DNA from: Aldrovandia affinis
Lineage: Eukaryota > Chordata > Actinopteri > Notacanthiformes > Halosauridae
Direction of reading: 5' to 3'
NCBI GenBank assembly: GCA_029706075.1
Contig: JAINUG010000023.1
Span: 558,001-622,000, forward strand
Length of the DNA stretch: 64,000 bases
The notes under the pieces are model-generated. The model searched no databases, was not told where the DNA came from, and was given only the letters and a program-made list of their open reading frames with translations. Both the position numbers and the translations under genes were made by a program. Below are positions 62,295 through 64,000 of the stretch, piece after piece. Position 1 is the stretch's first letter; every line of letters begins with the position of its first letter.

Positions 62295-63419
62295 GAAGGT
62301 CCAGTGTTTTGGAAACTGTTTTACAGGGTCATTCAGGGACAGAACACAGGTGCAACTTTCATGCTGTTGATGTTGATACTTCATGCTATATTAAATATGC
62401 TCAGTTTCTTGACCAATTTTAGTTCAGTTATTGTGATTGTAAGTATAGACTGCAGGCACCGCTTAACCAGAGGAGTTTCTCTTGAGCGATTAGACAATAG
62501 GGCACTTCCCTATGCTGATCCAGTGCTTCAGCAGGACAATACACTCTGCAGCCCATGTTAATTTGTTCATTCATTTGTTTACAAACCCTTATAGGTTACT
62601 CAATGTCATGAGGTTACAGGTTCCACAAGTATGTTACCCTGTTGATGCAACTAACCTCCACCTGCCATCTTTTTACTTGTGACTAGTTTTAGTGGGTTTC
62701 ACTGGAACCCGTTTCATCAATCTACAGTGAGTATTTGACATCCCATAATTTGGTACACTAGATATTGTATAGCAAGTATAATTTGTCTCTAGCCTTCTTC
62801 TCACAGATGTTGTCCGGGGCATAATCATTTGTCTTTTTATTTGTATTTCTAATGTTTTTATCCCCTATTTTCCTTTATTCCCAAATTTTGAATGCCCAGT
62901 CGAGGTGAAGAATACTATACTCCAGTTATGGTACACAGCAAACCTGCTACTTCTACCTACTTAGATAGTTAATCTGAAGTCTATAATTACTTTCAAGAGG
63001 CCCACTGCAAAGTTGCATGGAGCTAGTGTGAAGACAATCAAATTATGGTCCAGAATCATTGAGATTAGGGGTGTGACAGTATACCAGTATGATGGTATAC
63101 CACAGTATTAAAATATGAAATAGTACTGTCATAAACTTCACGTAATACCGTGATAGTAAATCACATGGCAAAAGCTATTTTCATGTGGGGAAAAGAGATT
63201 TCAACGTTTACCCTACTAAAATGTCTATATAATCCATATTAAATAATATAATACTGCACCTGGGGTGTCTGCTAGTGTCATTTAATCCCACCAACTCTTT
63301 GGCTGTTCTTGCATTTTGTTTTGTTTACAACGCAATGACGGATGTGCAGACAGCTCCCTCACATTTACAGTACATTTGGTATATTTTATGCTCAAAAAAT
63401 CCCCAAATTATATTCTTTA
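62295..63419. other. Intergenic, repeat-derived in part
   Basis: AT-rich DNA with no gene recognised. The repeat at 63,060-63,200 is annotated separately. Confidence 0.4.
63060..63200 (+). repeat. Dispersed repeat with 'ggtataccacagtatt' signature
   Basis: The sequence 'gtgtgacagtataccagtat' and 'catgataccgtgat'-like sequence resemble a teleost repeat often seen next to DNA transposons. Its class is not determined. Confidence 0.35.
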
Positions 63420-64000
63420 ATAATAATGCATTAGCACAAACCACAATTGAACGGTTCACAAATTATAATTTTTCCCCCAGAAAAATCAAGAATCACAAAT
63501 ATTCATACCCCTTTTATCAGTACTTTATGGTTCCTCCCTTGGCCATTATAACAGCAAGTAGTCACCTTCTGTAGTGTTGTACAAGGTTATGAAACTTCTT
63601 GGGGGGAATCCTCAACCATTCATCCATGCAGAATTGTTCTATTTCTTCAGATTTTTGGGTTGACGTTTGTGGACTGCCTTTTTGAGTTCAAACCACAAAT
63701 GTTCAATTGGATTCAGGTCTGGAGACTGAGATGGCCACGTCAGGACATTGATTTTGTGCTCTGTCAACCATTTCTTAGTTTCTTTGGACGTATGTTTGGG
63801 ATCATTGTCTTGTTGGAAGGTCCATCTGCGGCCAAGGTGTAGCTTCAAGGGTTTTGGACAAAATGGCTTGGTATATGCTGGAGTTCATGGTTCCATCTAT
63901 TTTAATAAGGGCCCCAGGGCCTGTGGATGTAAAACAACCCCAAAACATTAAAGATCCACTATGTTTCACCGTAGACATGAGGTGCTTTTCAACATTACTT
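63420..64000 (-). mobile_element. Tc1-like DNA transposon, truncated by the window edge
   Basis: The minus strand reads [20 protein letters not shown] and then [17 protein letters not shown]: two catalytic blocks of Tc1/mariner DDE transposases in one frame over about 69 codons (63639-63848). Upstream transposase sequence continues past position 64,000 with frame breaks. The left terminal region near 63,420-63,530 carries the 'aatcacaaatattcataccc' type of sequence seen at ends of fish Tc1 elements. Confidence 0.85.

Noticed and set aside
1..64000. CRISPR array, bacterial operon or toxin system
   Set aside because: No regularly spaced direct repeats or prokaryotic gene organisation exist; the window is vertebrate.

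Overview
The window is nuclear DNA of a ray-finned (teleost) fish. Supporting this are split vertebrate genes with GT-AG introns, many fish-type SINEs, L2/CR1-like LINEs, Tc1-like transposons, a Penelope-like element, and the AT-rich, 'tagctagc'-rich intergenic DNA common in teleosts. No bacterial operons, CRISPR arrays or functional RNA genes were seen.

Layout. From 1 to about 12.2 kb the DNA is gene-poor: SINE pieces, a 547-bp solo-LTR-like element flanked by ATAG, and a 5'-truncated LINE. A 14-exon cadherin gene on the plus strand (12,259-23,161) encodes a predicted 731-residue protein with four cadherin repeats, one membrane span and a long acidic cytoplasmic tail. It is most like cadherin-related family member 5 (CDHR5, mucin-like protocadherin) without the mucin stretch. 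From 23.2 to 30.2 kb there is AT-rich DNA, a CpG-rich patch, one unexplained 158-codon ORF and a decayed Penelope-like element with a GIY-YIG-type motif.

From 30.2 to 36.0 kb lie recognisable pieces of interferon regulatory factor 5 (irf5), plus strand: DNA-binding domain, IRF-association domain and C-terminal exon. They carry nonsense codons, frameshifts, a lost splice acceptor and two SINE insertions inside coding sequence, so this copy is a pseudogene. Tail-to-tail with it is an apparently intact transportin-3 gene (tnpo3, minus strand, 58,943 to 38,755; 22 exons; 923 residues). All exon phases join, and a plausible 5' UTR (with a short upstream ORF) and 3' UTR (AATAAA plus GU-rich downstream sequence) are visible. 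irf5 and TNPO3 are also tail-to-tail neighbours in mammals, so this is the ancestral irf5 locus or a whole-genome-duplication copy of it, and the immune gene has decayed in place.

From 59.1 to 64.0 kb the DNA is transposon-rich: a SINE with a perfect 14-bp target duplication, a Tc1 remnant, a local duplication plus foldback structure derived from Tc1 sequence, and part of another Tc1-like element running off the right edge.

The genes do not form a functional unit. Their interest lies in synteny (CDHR5-like, IRF, TNPO3) and in the loss of irf5. All gene models are hand-built from splice sites, reading frame and remembered family sequence; no alignment was run.
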